Positions 1 through 6,951 of a DNA stretch of 8,652 bases are shown in pieces. Below the pieces are notes generated by a model, which was not told where the DNA came from, ran no database searches, and worked only from the letters and a program-made list of their open reading frames with translations. Numbering within the stretch: position 1 is the stretch's first letter; every line of letters begins with the position of its first letter. The DNA comes from Armatimonadota bacterium (GTDB lineage Bacteria > Sysuimicrobiota > Sysuimicrobiia > Sysuimicrobiales > Kaftiobacteriaceae). The stretch spans positions 1 to 8,652 of the forward strand of contig JAIBHM010000071.1 of assembly GCA_020028535.1 (NCBI GenBank). Direction: 5' to 3'. The translations under genes were made by a program, and so were the position numbers.

Positions 1-140
1 TGGGCTTCGTCTTGCACGACAAAGGATTTAATCGCCTGGACGGTGGCCGCTGAGAGGACGACGGCGAGTCCCACCGCGATCGCCGCGCTCACGAACGTAA
101 AGCGCTGGAGCAGCGTCAGCCTGGCCCGTGACTTGGGCAT
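1..140 (-). CDS. N-terminus of a membrane-anchored protein, probably a sensor/signalling protein (partial)
   Basis: Only the first 46 codons are inside the window; the gene runs off the left edge. Reading from the ATG at 140-138, the protein begins with a short basic stretch (MPKSRAR), then LTLLQRF, then a hydrophobic segment at about residues 14-37 rich in Ala/Val/Leu, followed by IKSFVVQDEA. A basic tail, one membrane helix and a Q/E-containing exit is the usual opening of sensor histidine kinases, diguanylate cyclases and HD-GYP proteins, but no catalytic domain is visible, so the class is inferred. The start is fixed by a TGA stop two codons upstream in the same frame. A GGAGG sequence lies about 17 bases upstream, farther than ideal. 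The gene diverges from the proline-rich ORF starting at 230. Confidence 0.6.
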   Translation of the reverse strand, partial: MPKSRARLTLLQRFTFVSAAIAVGLAVVLSAATVQAIKSFVVQDEA

Positions 141-145
141 GTGTC

Positions 146-159
146 AGGGGCATGCCCCT
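146..159. repeat. Perfect 14-bp palindrome upstream of the sensor-like gene
   Basis: AGGGGCATGCCCCT reads the same on both strands. It lies 5 bases upstream of the ATG at 140 on the minus strand, between that start and the nearest GGAGG. Its position in the divergent intergenic region is compatible with a protein-binding site or a small translational control hairpin, but a perfect palindrome has no spare loop bases, so a stable RNA hairpin is less likely. Function is not shown by the sequence. Confidence 0.4.
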
Positions 160-178
160 CCCCCACTGTGAATAGTCG

Positions 179-197
179 GCCGCCGAAATTTCGCGGC
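179..197. repeat. Imperfect inverted repeat centred on CGAAATTTCG
   Basis: A perfect 10-bp palindrome, CGAAATTTCG (184-193), is flanked by GCCG on the left and CGGC on the right, with a single unpaired C at 183. It lies in the divergent gap between the sensor-like gene and the proline-rich ORF, where an operator would be expected. No recognisable -35/-10 pair could be placed around it, so a regulatory role is only a possibility. Confidence 0.35.
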
Positions 198-229
198 TGG
201 TACGGTTCTTGCTCCAAATCAAGACCATC

Positions 230-895
230 ATGCCCCGTCGGGTCGCCACCCCTGTGCTGGCTGCATGTGTGGTTGTGCTCCTCTGGGTGACGGTTCCACC
301 CGACATCATTCGGTTTCTTCTCCGCAGCCCGATCGTGCTGAGCCGCGACCTGATTTCGACTATTCTGCGGGCGTTCGCTCCCGCACCGAAGCCTGTCCCC
401 ACAGGGTCGCCGTTCGCCGACATCCCGGGATCTGAGGTAGGAAGTGGCATCGGGCCGGCTTCAACCCCTACAGGCGTGCCGCCGGCGGTCGTCAAGCCGT
501 CCAGTACCAGTGCGCCGCTCGACGCATCCACGCGGGCCCCTTCACCCACGCAGGGGGGGTCACCCGCGCCGGGCGTCACTTCTCCGCAGGACTCATCGGA
601 AGGGTCGGAGCCCGAAGATTCATCCCCTTCCCTGGAGACGCCTGAGCTTCCGGAAGTGGATGTTTCGCCGGTGGAAGAGGTCGTGGAAGATTTGGAAAAC
701 ATAGTGGAAGAGACCCTTCCCGGAGTTTCGGCTCCCGAGGTTCCCGAGGCCGAGCTTCCCGGCGGCCTGTCGGAAGTCGAGCCGCCAGAAGTTGAGCCGT
801 CGGAGCTTCCGGGGGTCAATGAGCTTCCAGACCCAGGCGACCTGCCGGATCCGACGGAACCGCTCCCGAGTGTAGAGCTGCCAGAGCTCCCCTAG
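230..895 (+). CDS. Hypothetical membrane-anchored Pro/Glu-rich repeat protein
   Basis: I do not recognise this 221-residue protein. It opens with MPRR and a hydrophobic segment (about residues 5-23), then a second mildly hydrophobic stretch (about 24-48, including IIRFLLR and LISTILRAF). From about residue 50 to the end it is low-complexity: first Pro/Ser/Thr/Ala-rich, then strongly acidic with recurring E-L-P, E-V-P and E-V-E-P units. Such a layout suggests a membrane-tethered, extended, disordered tail, perhaps reaching through the cell envelope. The ATG at 230 is preferred; an in-frame TTG at 209 would add seven residues. Neither has a convincing ribosome binding site. In-frame repetition of the same 8-base unit encoding ELP supports coding. 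It diverges from the sensor-like gene and converges on the ABC ATPase remnant. Confidence 0.5.
   Translation: MPRRVATPVLAACVVVLLWVTVPPDIIRFLLRSPIVLSRDLISTILRAFAPAPKPVPTGSPFADIPGSEVGSGIGPASTPTGVPPAVVKPSSTSAPLDASTRAPSPTQGGSPAPGVTSPQDSSEGSEPEDSSPSLETPELPEVDVSPVEEVVEDLENIVEETLPGVSAPEVPEAELPGGLSEVEPPEVEPSELPGVNELPDPGDLPDPTEPLPSVELPELP
640..892 (+). repeat. In-frame Glu-Leu-Pro repeat region
   Basis: The 8-mer GAGCTTCC occurs four times (starting at 644, 752, 803 and 821), every time in the same reading frame, encoding Glu-Leu-Pro at residues 139, 175, 192 and 198 of the ORF. The C-terminus closes with two more ELP units using other codons (residues 216-221). Between them are degenerate E-V-P, E-V-E-P and D-L-P versions. 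Spacing is irregular (108, 51 and 18 bases), so this is degenerate repetition rather than a clean tandem array. Confidence 0.55.
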
Positions 896-926
896 CTAGC
901 GATACCTCCCTAACTGCTGCAGCGCA

Positions 927-1372
927 ATCGGCCGCAAACGCCCGCGCCACGCTCACCCGCTTCTTCATGCCTCCAGAAAGCTGGAACGGATACGCGCCGG
1001 CGAACCGGGTCAGGCCGACCTTCTCGATATAGCCACCAACCGTACGCGTCACGTCCGGCCCCGGGGCGCTGCGGAGGCGCAGGCCATAGCCGATGTTCTC
1101 TTCAACGGTCATCCAGGGAAAGACGGAGTCCTCCTGAAAGACCATCGCCGTCAGCGGTTTCCCGCCGTCGGTTCGCGCGATCGACAGTTCGCCCGAAGTG
1201 CGGCGCTCCAGACCTGCCATGATCCTGACGAGTGTTGTCTTGCCGCACCCGGATAGGCCGAGCAACACAAAGAACTCCCCCTCGCGGACGCTTAGGTCCA
1301 GGAGAGGGCGGTCACCGACCCATAGCGAGCCGGGAAAACTTTCGTAAGGTTCCTGATCACGATCTTGTCCAC
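927..1372 (-). pseudogene. Broken ABC transporter ATPase, nitrate/sulfonate/taurine (SsuB/TauB) type
   Basis: The remnant begins at GTG 1372-1370, preceded by AAGGA, with VDKIVIRNLTKVF and then ARYGSVTAL, the usual opening of an SsuB/TauB-like ATPase. After codon 23 the frame is lost: one base appears deleted near 1302-1303, and the original frame stops at TAA 1294-1292. The remaining homology continues one frame over as LDLSVREGEFF, Walker A (GLSGCGKTT; the family usually has GPSGCGKTT), Q-loop region (MVFQEDSVFPWMTVEENI) and ABC signature (LSGGMKKR, then VSVARAFA). It ends abruptly at about 927. Walker B, D-loop and H-switch are missing, so about 148 residues remain of the 240-270 usual for the family. 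The downstream frame runs on without homology to a stop at 816-818. No permease or binding-protein partner is nearby. Loss of the catalytic Walker B glutamate makes function very unlikely. Confidence 0.85.
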
Positions 1373-1430
1373 GGGTCCTTGCGTCTTCTCGATCCGTCTC
1401 CGGCAATCCTAGGAGCCGGGCTAGATAGCC

Positions 1431-1441
1431 AGAAGAGAAGG
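1431..1441 (+). promoter_or_regulatory. Ribosome binding site of the S9 peptidase gene
   Basis: The purine-rich AGAAGAGAAGG directly precedes ATGATG (1443-1448). Its AAGG lies four bases before the second ATG (1446) but only one base before the first (1443), which favours 1446 as the start codon. Confidence 0.55.
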
Positions 1442-1445
1442 CATG

Positions 1446-3218
1446 ATGCGGACGACCACCAGGACAGAAGCGGCATGGCGGCGACGGTTTCGCGCTCCGA
1501 GCTTCGCCGCTCTCCCCGTGTGGGCCAAGGACGCGCCGCACCGCATCCTTTACGGCACGAATGCTCCCGGGAAGTGGGAGCTGTTTGCCTGGGACCGGAC
1601 CACGGGGCTGCACCGTCAGGTGACCGACCGTCCAACCGGTACACAGCCCGGGGCCGGCCGAATTCACCCATCGGGCCGCACGATCTGGTGGTTTGACGAT
1701 GAGAAGGGAAGCGAGTTCGGGCGGTGGGTGATCGAGCCGTTCGAGGAGCCGGGAAGCCGTTCCGTCGTGCCCCTTCCTGCCGGACATTCGGCAGGCGCTG
1801 CTCTGGGCCGGCGATTCGCGGTGATCGGTCTCTCTGCGGAGACGGGAACAGAGATTCATCTCGTCTCTCCATCGGGTGACGATGCGGTCATCTATCGCCA
1901 CCGGGAGCCTGCCTGGGTCGTCGACATCTCACGCGACGAGACGTTGATCGCGGTCAACCACTCAGAAGGTGGAGACATCATGCATCCGGCCGTCCGAATC
2001 TTGGATCCAGGCGGGCGCACGATCCGTGATCTTCAGGACGGGCCACGCCGAGGGCTCAGGATCCGGGAGTGGTCCCCGGTCGATGGAGATCCGAGGTTGA
2101 TCATCCAGCACCAGCGGCGTGAGATGGCGCAGCCGCTGATTCTCAACGCGCACACAGGCGAAGTCACCGACCTCGATCTCGGACTTCCGGGCGAAGTCGC
2201 TGCGAGCTGGTATCCTAACGGGTCTGCGGTTCTGTTGTGGCACGATTATCGGGGCCGAACCGAGCTCTACCGGTTCGACCTAGCCAATCGAGACATGAAC
2301 AAGCTCGAGTTCGAACCCGGGACGTTTGGGCAGGCGCGTGTTCACCCCAGCGGCGAGGTCTGGTACATGTGGACGAACGCACGCGTGCCGATGGAAGTGC
2401 GCGCCGGCGATCGAGTGCTGCTGCGGCCTCCAGGCGATCCTGCTCCTCCCGGGGTTGCATACACGGACCACATGATTGGTGCCGTGCATGTGTTTGTCGC
2501 GGAGCCATCCTCGCCGAGACCGCATCCGACCATCTTCCTCGTACACGGCGGTCCCGAGGCGCAAGACCGCGATCAATTCTCCGCCCGAGTGCAGGCATGG
2601 GTGGATCACGGCTTCGCCGTGTTGCTTGCGAACTACCGCGGCAGCTCCGGATACGGACGGCTCTGGCGGGATGCCATCCAGGGGAATCCCGGCTTCACGG
2701 AGCTAGAGGATATCGTCAGGGTTCGGGAGTGGGCAGTGGGTAGCGGTCTCGCCGATTCCCGGCGCACCGTGCTCGCCGGCAGTTCGTGGGGCGGGTATCT
2801 GACGCTGCTGGGATTGGGGAGGCATCCGGAGTTGTGGTCACTCGGGATCGCCTATGTGCCGGTTGCGGATTGGCTGGCGGCTTACGAGGATGAGATGGAC
2901 CACTTGAAGGCATACGATCGGGCGCTCTTCGGCGGGCCGCCTGAGCAGATGCGGGAAAGCTACAGGCTGCGATCCCCGATCACATACGTCGAACACGTGC
3001 ACGTCCCGGTCATGATCCTGGCCGGAGACAACGATCCGCGCTGCCCCATCCGTCAGATCGAGAACTATGTCACGCGGCTACGCGAGCTCGGCCGAAGCCA
3101 TGAATTCTACCGGTATGACGCCGGGCACGGTGCCTTGGTTGTCGACGAGGCGATCCGGCAGACGGAACTGGGCATCGGCTTTGCGGCGCGGCATCTCGGC
3201 ACCCGCCCGCCTCAATAA
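1446..3218 (+). CDS. S9-family serine peptidase (prolyl oligopeptidase / acylaminoacyl-peptidase type)
   Basis: The protein has about 590 residues and a two-part layout. Counted from the alternative ATG at 1443, an N-terminal half (about 30-330) carries WD/propeller-like repeats such as GKWELFAWDRTTG, IHPSGRTIWWF, SWYPNGSAVLLW and VHPSGEVWYMW. An alpha/beta hydrolase domain follows (about 345-585). The catalytic elements are complete: oxyanion-side HGGP (368-371), nucleophile Ser448 in GSSWGG, acid Asp531 in GDNDPRCP and His562 in DAGHG. Family members cleave short peptides or remove N-terminal acyl-amino acids. The propeller normally gates access to the active site. There is no signal peptide, so it is probably cytoplasmic. 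The gene diverges from the ABC ATPase remnant and converges on livM, with its last 7 bases overlapping. I see no clear sigma-70 promoter in the 70-base gap upstream. Substrate is unknown. Confidence 0.9.
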   Translation: MRTTTRTEAAWRRRFRAPSFAALPVWAKDAPHRILYGTNAPGKWELFAWDRTTGLHRQVTDRPTGTQPGAGRIHPSGRTIWWFDDEKGSEFGRWVIEPFEEPGSRSVVPLPAGHSAGAALGRRFAVIGLSAETGTEIHLVSPSGDDAVIYRHREPAWVVDISRDETLIAVNHSEGGDIMHPAVRILDPGGRTIRDLQDGPRRGLRIREWSPVDGDPRLIIQHQRREMAQPLILNAHTGEVTDLDLGLPGEVAASWYPNGSAVLLWHDYRGRTELYRFDLANRDMNKLEFEPGTFGQARVHPSGEVWYMWTNARVPMEVRAGDRVLLRPPGDPAPPGVAYTDHMIGAVHVFVAEPSSPRPHPTIFLVHGGPEAQDRDQFSARVQAWVDHGFAVLLANYRGSSGYGRLWRDAIQGNPGFTELEDIVRVREWAVGSGLADSRRTVLAGSSWGGYLTLLGLGRHPELWSLGIAYVPVADWLAAYEDEMDHLKAYDRALFGGPPEQMRESYRLRSPITYVEHVHVPVMILAGDNDPRCPIRQIENYVTRLRELGRSHEFYRYDAGHGALVVDEAIRQTELGIGFAARHLGTRPPQ

Positions 3219-4132
3219 CCTCTTCGCGCCAGCGTACGCCACCCTTCGACCAAACCGCCGGGAAACGCGAGCACGATGATGATAAAGAGGATGCCGAAGA
3301 TGAGGACGTGCACTTCCAACAGGCGAAAGGCCAGCGCCTCGCGCAACATCAGGAAGAATGCCGCGCCGAGCGGCGGTCCCCACAGTGCGCCCACCCCGCC
3401 AAGAAACGTGATCAGGAGGGCATCGAACGTCCACAGCGGGCTGAACGCGAACTGCGGGTAGAAGCTGACGTGATAGAACCCGAACACCCCTCCGGTCAGG
3501 CCGGCCAGCGCGCTACTGACGACGAACGCGAGCAATTTGTGGCGGAACGCGTGCACACCGCTCGCCTCCGCGACCGCTTCGTCTTCGCGGACCGCCGCGA
3601 GGCCGTACCCAAAGCGGGATCGGCCGAACCTCCACGCTGCCAGCATCGTGAGCAGGGCCGCCCCGAGCGCCAGGTAGTAGCGGGGCGCGAGGTGATACCC
3701 TGCCAGGGCGCGCGCTGGAAGCGTGGAGACTTCGGGGAACACGTTGCCCGCGGTGATCCGGAGGATCTCGGCGACGGCCAGCGTGCCGATCGCGAAGTAC
3801 GGTCCATGCAGGCGCAGTGAAGGGGCCCCGACGATGAGTCCGGCAAGTGAGGCACCTGCAGTACCGGCCAGCAGCGCCAGCACCAGCGGGACTCCTTTGA
3901 GCCAGAGCATCCGTGTCACCAGGGCGCCCAGACCAAAGAAGGCGGCGTGTCCAAGGTTCACCTGACCGCCGAACCCACCGAGCAGATTCCAGCTCTGCGC
4001 GAGCGCTATATAAAGGAGGATCAGGAAACCCCAGGTGAGCAGGCTGCGGCTTGAGGTGAACAGCGGAACAGCCCCCAGAACGACCACCCCACACGCGATC
4101 AGCGCCGGCGGGACAAGTCGGGGTACGGTCAT
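3212..4132 (-). CDS. livM: Branched-chain amino acid-type ABC transporter permease LivM
   Basis: This 306-residue, very hydrophobic protein is one of the two inner-membrane permeases of a Liv-type importer. Family motifs are plain: NLLGGFGGQVNLGHAAFFGLGA near residues 48-69, the LRLHGPYFAIGTLA segment near 107-120, the cytoplasmic coupling region AVREDEAVAEASGV, KLLAFVVSSALAGLTGG, and the closing FPGGLVEG. About eight to ten membrane helices are expected. Its ATG (4132-4130) overlaps the TGA stop of livH (4131-4129) as ATGA, so it is translationally coupled. It is the last gene of the minus-strand run; its stop lies inside the 3' end of the convergent S9 peptidase gene, leaving no room for a terminator between them. 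Length is normal for the family. LivM-type permeases serve importers for amino acids, amides, urea and aromatic acids, so the substrate cannot be read from this protein. Confidence 0.93.
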   Translation of the reverse strand: MTVPRLVPPALIACGVVVLGAVPLFTSSRSLLTWGFLILLYIALAQSWNLLGGFGGQVNLGHAAFFGLGALVTRMLWLKGVPLVLALLAGTAGASLAGLIVGAPSLRLHGPYFAIGTLAVAEILRITAGNVFPEVSTLPARALAGYHLAPRYYLALGAALLTMLAAWRFGRSRFGYGLAAVREDEAVAEASGVHAFRHKLLAFVVSSALAGLTGGVFGFYHVSFYPQFAFSPLWTFDALLITFLGGVGALWGPPLGAAFFLMLREALAFRLLEVHVLIFGILFIIIVLAFPGGLVEGWRTLARRGY

Positions 4133-5004
4133 GACCGGGCAAACAGACCCTGCGGGCGCGCGCTGAGGACAATGAGAAAGATCGCCAGGCCGACGACTTC
4201 GCGGTAGGCGTTGCCGAAGAGGAAGCCGCTCATCGACTCCACCACGCCCAGGAACACGCCCGCCACGAACGTGCCGAAGATGTTCCCCATGCCGCCCAGC
4301 ACGATGACGATCAGCGCCTTCAGTGTCCAGTGCAACCCGATCGCCGGACTGATCGCCTCCGAGACGCTTACCAGCGCCCCCGCGACCCCGGCCAGCGCGC
4401 TGCCCAGGCCGAATGCGATGAGGTACACACGGCCGATCGGAATTCCCGCCAGCGCTGCACCCTGCTCGTCTTCGGCAGTCGCTCGGATCGCTGTTCCCTG
4501 ACGCGTGTGGGTGAGGAACAGGTGCAGGCCGCCCAGCACGACGAACGCGAGCACCAGGGCCGCCAACCGCGAGAGCGGAACGACCACGCCACCCAACGCA
4601 AGGACTTCGCCGGCGTAACTCGGCGTGACGGCGCGCTCATCCGCCTCCCAGGCCAGGATCGCCAGAGTCTGCAGCACCAGCGCGAGCCCGAAGCCGATCA
4701 GGATGGAGTTCTTGATCTTGTGTTCTTCAGTGAAATGGATGAGGCGCCGGAAGAGGACCCAGAACAGCCCCGCCCCTACGATGAACAGCGCCGGGCCGGC
4801 AACCAGGACAGAAACGAACGGATCCAACCGCCAGAGCGTAAACAGCCAGATGCTGACGTAGCCGCCGAGCATGATCAGCTCGCCGTGCGCCACGTTGAGC
4901 ATCGTGAGGACGCCGAAGACGAGGGACAGGCCCACGGCCCCGAGCCCGTAGAGCCCGCCGATCAGCAGACCGAAGACGGCATTCTGAACGTGGATACTCG
5001 TCAC
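4129..5004 (-). CDS. livH: Branched-chain amino acid-type ABC transporter permease LivH
   Basis: This 291-residue integral membrane protein is the partner permease of LivM. It shows the family hallmarks GLIGGLYGLGAVGLSLVFG-like N-terminal helix (here beginning GLLIGGLYG), LNVAHGELIMLGGY (residues 36-49), the cytoplasmic coupling loop TRQGTAIRATAEDEQGAALAGI, SALAGVAGAL, VIVLGGMGNIFGTFVAG, and a C-terminal RPQGLF. It starts at GTG (5004-5002), which overlaps the TGA stop of livG (5003-5001) as GTGA, and ends in the ATGA overlap with livM. The two 4-base overlaps point to coupled synthesis of ATPase and permeases in equal amounts. Length and motifs are those of an intact gene. Confidence 0.93.
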   Translation of the reverse strand: MTSIHVQNAVFGLLIGGLYGLGAVGLSLVFGVLTMLNVAHGELIMLGGYVSIWLFTLWRLDPFVSVLVAGPALFIVGAGLFWVLFRRLIHFTEEHKIKNSILIGFGLALVLQTLAILAWEADERAVTPSYAGEVLALGGVVVPLSRLAALVLAFVVLGGLHLFLTHTRQGTAIRATAEDEQGAALAGIPIGRVYLIAFGLGSALAGVAGALVSVSEAISPAIGLHWTLKALIVIVLGGMGNIFGTFVAGVFLGVVESMSGFLFGNAYREVVGLAIFLIVLSARPQGLFARS

Positions 5005-5759
5005 GCGTCGAACCCCGCCCGTGCGGATCGTGTCCCGAGATACACTTCGATGACCTCGGGCCGCGACAACGCCTCGCCCGGCGTACCCTCTACCACCCGC
5101 CGGCCGGAGTTCAGGACGACGACGCGGTCACACAGCGCGCGAACGGCGCGGACGTTGTGCTCGACGATCACAAGCGTGATGCCCACCTTGCGGATGGTCC
5201 GGAGGAGGCTGAGCGCGGTATCTACTTCTGTGGGATTGAGCCCGCTCAGTGGTTCATCCAGCAACAGCACGATCGGCTGGGTGGCAAGCGCGCGGGCAAT
5301 CTCCAGCCGCTTGCGCTCTGTCAGCGTAAGACGCGTCGCGAGCATCTGCGCCTTCCCGCGCAGCCCGACCAGATCCAGGAGACGCAGACTGTCGCTACGC
5401 GCGGCGGAAAAATCGGCGCGCTCCCGGCCATACAGGCGCGCCACAAGCACGTTGTCGGCCGCCGAAAGGTTGCGGAGCGGCCGAACGAGCTGAAACGTCC
5501 GCGCAATCCCAAGACGAGTGCGGGTGCTGGGCGGGAGGCGTGTGATGTCGCGCCCGGCGAGACGGACGCGGCCCGCGTCGGTGCGGAGCGCCCCCGCGAT
5601 CAGGTTGAGGACGGTCGTCTTGCCCGATCCGTTTGGGCCCACCAGCCCCAGGATCTCGCCTTCGGCGACCGTGAACGAGACATCGATGACCGCGCGCAGG
5701 CCGCCGAAGGTCTTGGTCAGACCCTCGGCCGCCAACAACCTCTGACGATCACCGCTCAC
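5001..5759 (-). CDS. livG: Branched-chain amino acid-type ABC transporter ATPase LivG
   Basis: The protein (252 residues from GTG 5759-5757) powers the Liv-type importer from the cytoplasmic face. It has Walker A GPNGSGKT (41-48), Q-loop Gln90 in ARTFQLVRPL, Walker B VLLLDEP (164-170), D-loop SGLNP and H-switch His201 in VEHNV. The ARTFQ and LRNLSAADNV segments mark it as LivG rather than LivF. The signature is unusual: LTLTERKRLEIARAL in place of a canonical LSGGQ-like motif. The GTG start is preferred because it gives the normal VSGDRQRLLAAEGLTKTFGG opening. An upstream in-frame ATG at 5975 would add 72 Arg/Ser/Trp-rich residues lying inside livK. The start overlaps the livK stop by 11 bases and the gene overlaps livH by 4. 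No second ATPase (LivF) is found nearby. Confidence 0.92.
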   Translation of the reverse strand: MSGDRQRLLAAEGLTKTFGGLRAVIDVSFTVAEGEILGLVGPNGSGKTTVLNLIAGALRTDAGRVRLAGRDITRLPPSTRTRLGIARTFQLVRPLRNLSAADNVLVARLYGRERADFSAARSDSLRLLDLVGLRGKAQMLATRLTLTERKRLEIARALATQPIVLLLDEPLSGLNPTEVDTALSLLRTIRKVGITLVIVEHNVRAVRALCDRVVVLNSGRRVVEGTPGEALSRPEVIEVYLGTRSARAGFDA

Positions 5760-6951
5760 GCCAGGGGCGCGCCGGATATTGGAAGGGCACTGCGCCCATC
5801 TCCTTCGGCCAGACCAGCTGCTGCGTCCCGTTCTGCCACTGCACCACCACGAAGGGCTGCGCGCCGGTGCCGTCCGCTCGGAATCGGACGGGCCCCACCA
5901 CGGTCTGGATGTTCGTCGCCGCCATCGCGTCGCGGATGGCCAGAGGATCGAGCCGGCCCGCGCGCTGGATGGCATCCGCGACGACCTGGACGCAGGCGTA
6001 GCTTGGGCCGGTGATCACATCGGCCGGCCGGCCGAAGCGCTGCTGGTGCTTGGCGTTGAGCTCCGCCACGCCGGGGGCGCGGAAATTGAAATGCCAGCCC
6101 GGAGTCAGCAGCACGTAGTCGCCGTCCTTCCCCAGCGCCTGGGTCCAGGAAGGGGCGTCCGGGGCGCGGATCATCAGCACGACCCGGGGATTGAAGTCGA
6201 GTTCTTTCATTTGCCGCATGATGGCGAGTCCGTCCGGCGGCGTGGGCAGCGACAGGACCGTTTCCGCTCCCGCGGCCTTCGCGCGCAGGATGACGTCGGA
6301 GAAGTCCCGCGTCCCCACCGTGTACTCGGCGGAGAACACCACCTGATAGCCGTTCTCGGTCGAGCGCGAGGTCCAGAGGCGATCCAGCTCACGACCCCAG
6401 TCCGTGCGCTCTGCGAAGATGGCTACACGCCGGGGCCGCTGATCTGCGGGGATCGTGCCGTTGAGGAACCGGTAGATGCCCGTGGCGATGTCGGGGGATT
6501 TTATGAATGGCGAGAACAGGTATTTGAAGCCCTGCTGGTGGACGGAGTGGAGCGCGAAGGCGACGCCGCAATAGGGGATGCGGTTCTTCTCGGCCACCGC
6601 CGCGGCCGCGGCGTGCAGGTCGCTGCCAAACCCTCCCAAATAAGCGACGACGCCTTGCGTGGCCAGGGCTTCAAGCCGGCTCACCGTCTGGGTGGGGTTC
6701 GACTCGTCGTCAAGCATCACGAGCTCGAGGGGCATGCGCCGGGTGCCGACCTGCACCCCTCCGCGGGCGTTGATGTCCTCGACCGCGATCTCGTATCCCG
6801 CTTTGACCTGGGCACCGCCACTGGCGAACCGTCCCGTGAGCGGGACGACGGCGCCGAGCCGGATCGTCCCGGACGGCGCGCCGGCGCTTTGCGGAGCGAT
6901 CAACGCCAGGGTCAGTCCGGCGATCAGGGCAATTACGGCAAATCTCTGCAT
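5749..6951 (-). CDS. livK: ABC transporter substrate-binding protein, LivK / amide-binding type
   Basis: This 400-residue periplasmic-binding protein (Peripla_BP_6 type) captures the ligand for the importer encoded downstream. It has a clear Sec signal: MQR, a hydrophobic core (about residues 4-19), and a likely cleavage after the SAGA around residue 25. No lipobox cysteine is present, so it should be free in the periplasm or exported unlipidated. Mature features typical of the family are IRLGAVVPLTGRFASGG, AVEDINARGG, ELVMLDDESNPTQTVSRLEAL, VVAYLGGFGSD, RVAIFAERTDWGRE and TGPSYACVQVVADAIQRAG. The start is set by a strong GGAGGT ribosome binding site. It is followed by livG with an 11-base overlap and preceded by the MetE-like gene with a 40-base gap. 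Such proteins bind amino acids, amides, urea or aromatic acids; I cannot tell which here. Confidence 0.92.
   Translation of the reverse strand: MQRFAVIALIAGLTLALIAPQSAGAPSGTIRLGAVVPLTGRFASGGAQVKAGYEIAVEDINARGGVQVGTRRMPLELVMLDDESNPTQTVSRLEALATQGVVAYLGGFGSDLHAAAAAVAEKNRIPYCGVAFALHSVHQQGFKYLFSPFIKSPDIATGIYRFLNGTIPADQRPRRVAIFAERTDWGRELDRLWTSRSTENGYQVVFSAEYTVGTRDFSDVILRAKAAGAETVLSLPTPPDGLAIMRQMKELDFNPRVVLMIRAPDAPSWTQALGKDGDYVLLTPGWHFNFRAPGVAELNAKHQQRFGRPADVITGPSYACVQVVADAIQRAGRLDPLAIRDAMAATNIQTVVGPVRFRADGTGAQPFVVVQWQNGTQQLVWPKEMGAVPFQYPARPWRER

Noticed and set aside
257..268. Possible lipoprotein lipobox (LAAC) in the Pro/Glu-rich protein
   Set aside because: The cysteine is at residue 13 with a very short hydrophobic stretch before it, and the hydrophobic segment continues beyond the cysteine, so a transmembrane anchor fits better.
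28..819. 263-residue minus-strand ORF rich in Ser/Gly/Thr, antisense to the Pro/Glu-rich ORF
   Set aside because: It is the complement of the repeat region and also runs in the wrong frame through the sensor-like gene's start; its composition simply mirrors the P/E-rich frame and shows no motif.
1379..1427. TTGCGT and TAGATA as a promoter for the S9 peptidase gene
   Set aside because: The two hexamers are about 37 bases apart, far from the 16-18 needed, and no better pair was found.
816..1901. 361-residue minus-strand ORF read as one intact ABC ATPase
   Set aside because: Only about 927-1301 of this frame has ABC homology. Residues upstream of it are antisense to the S9 peptidase start, the real N-terminus lies in another frame, and Walker B is missing.
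4330..5493. 387-residue plus-strand ORF antisense to livH/livG
   Set aside because: Long open antisense frames are common in GC-rich DNA; the protein is Arg/Gln/Glu-rich without motifs, and the opposite strand carries clear genes.
5760..5975. N-terminal extension of LivG from an in-frame ATG at 5975
   Set aside because: The extra 72 residues lie inside livK, are Arg/Ser/Trp-rich without family resemblance, and the GTG at 5759 gives a normal LivG start.
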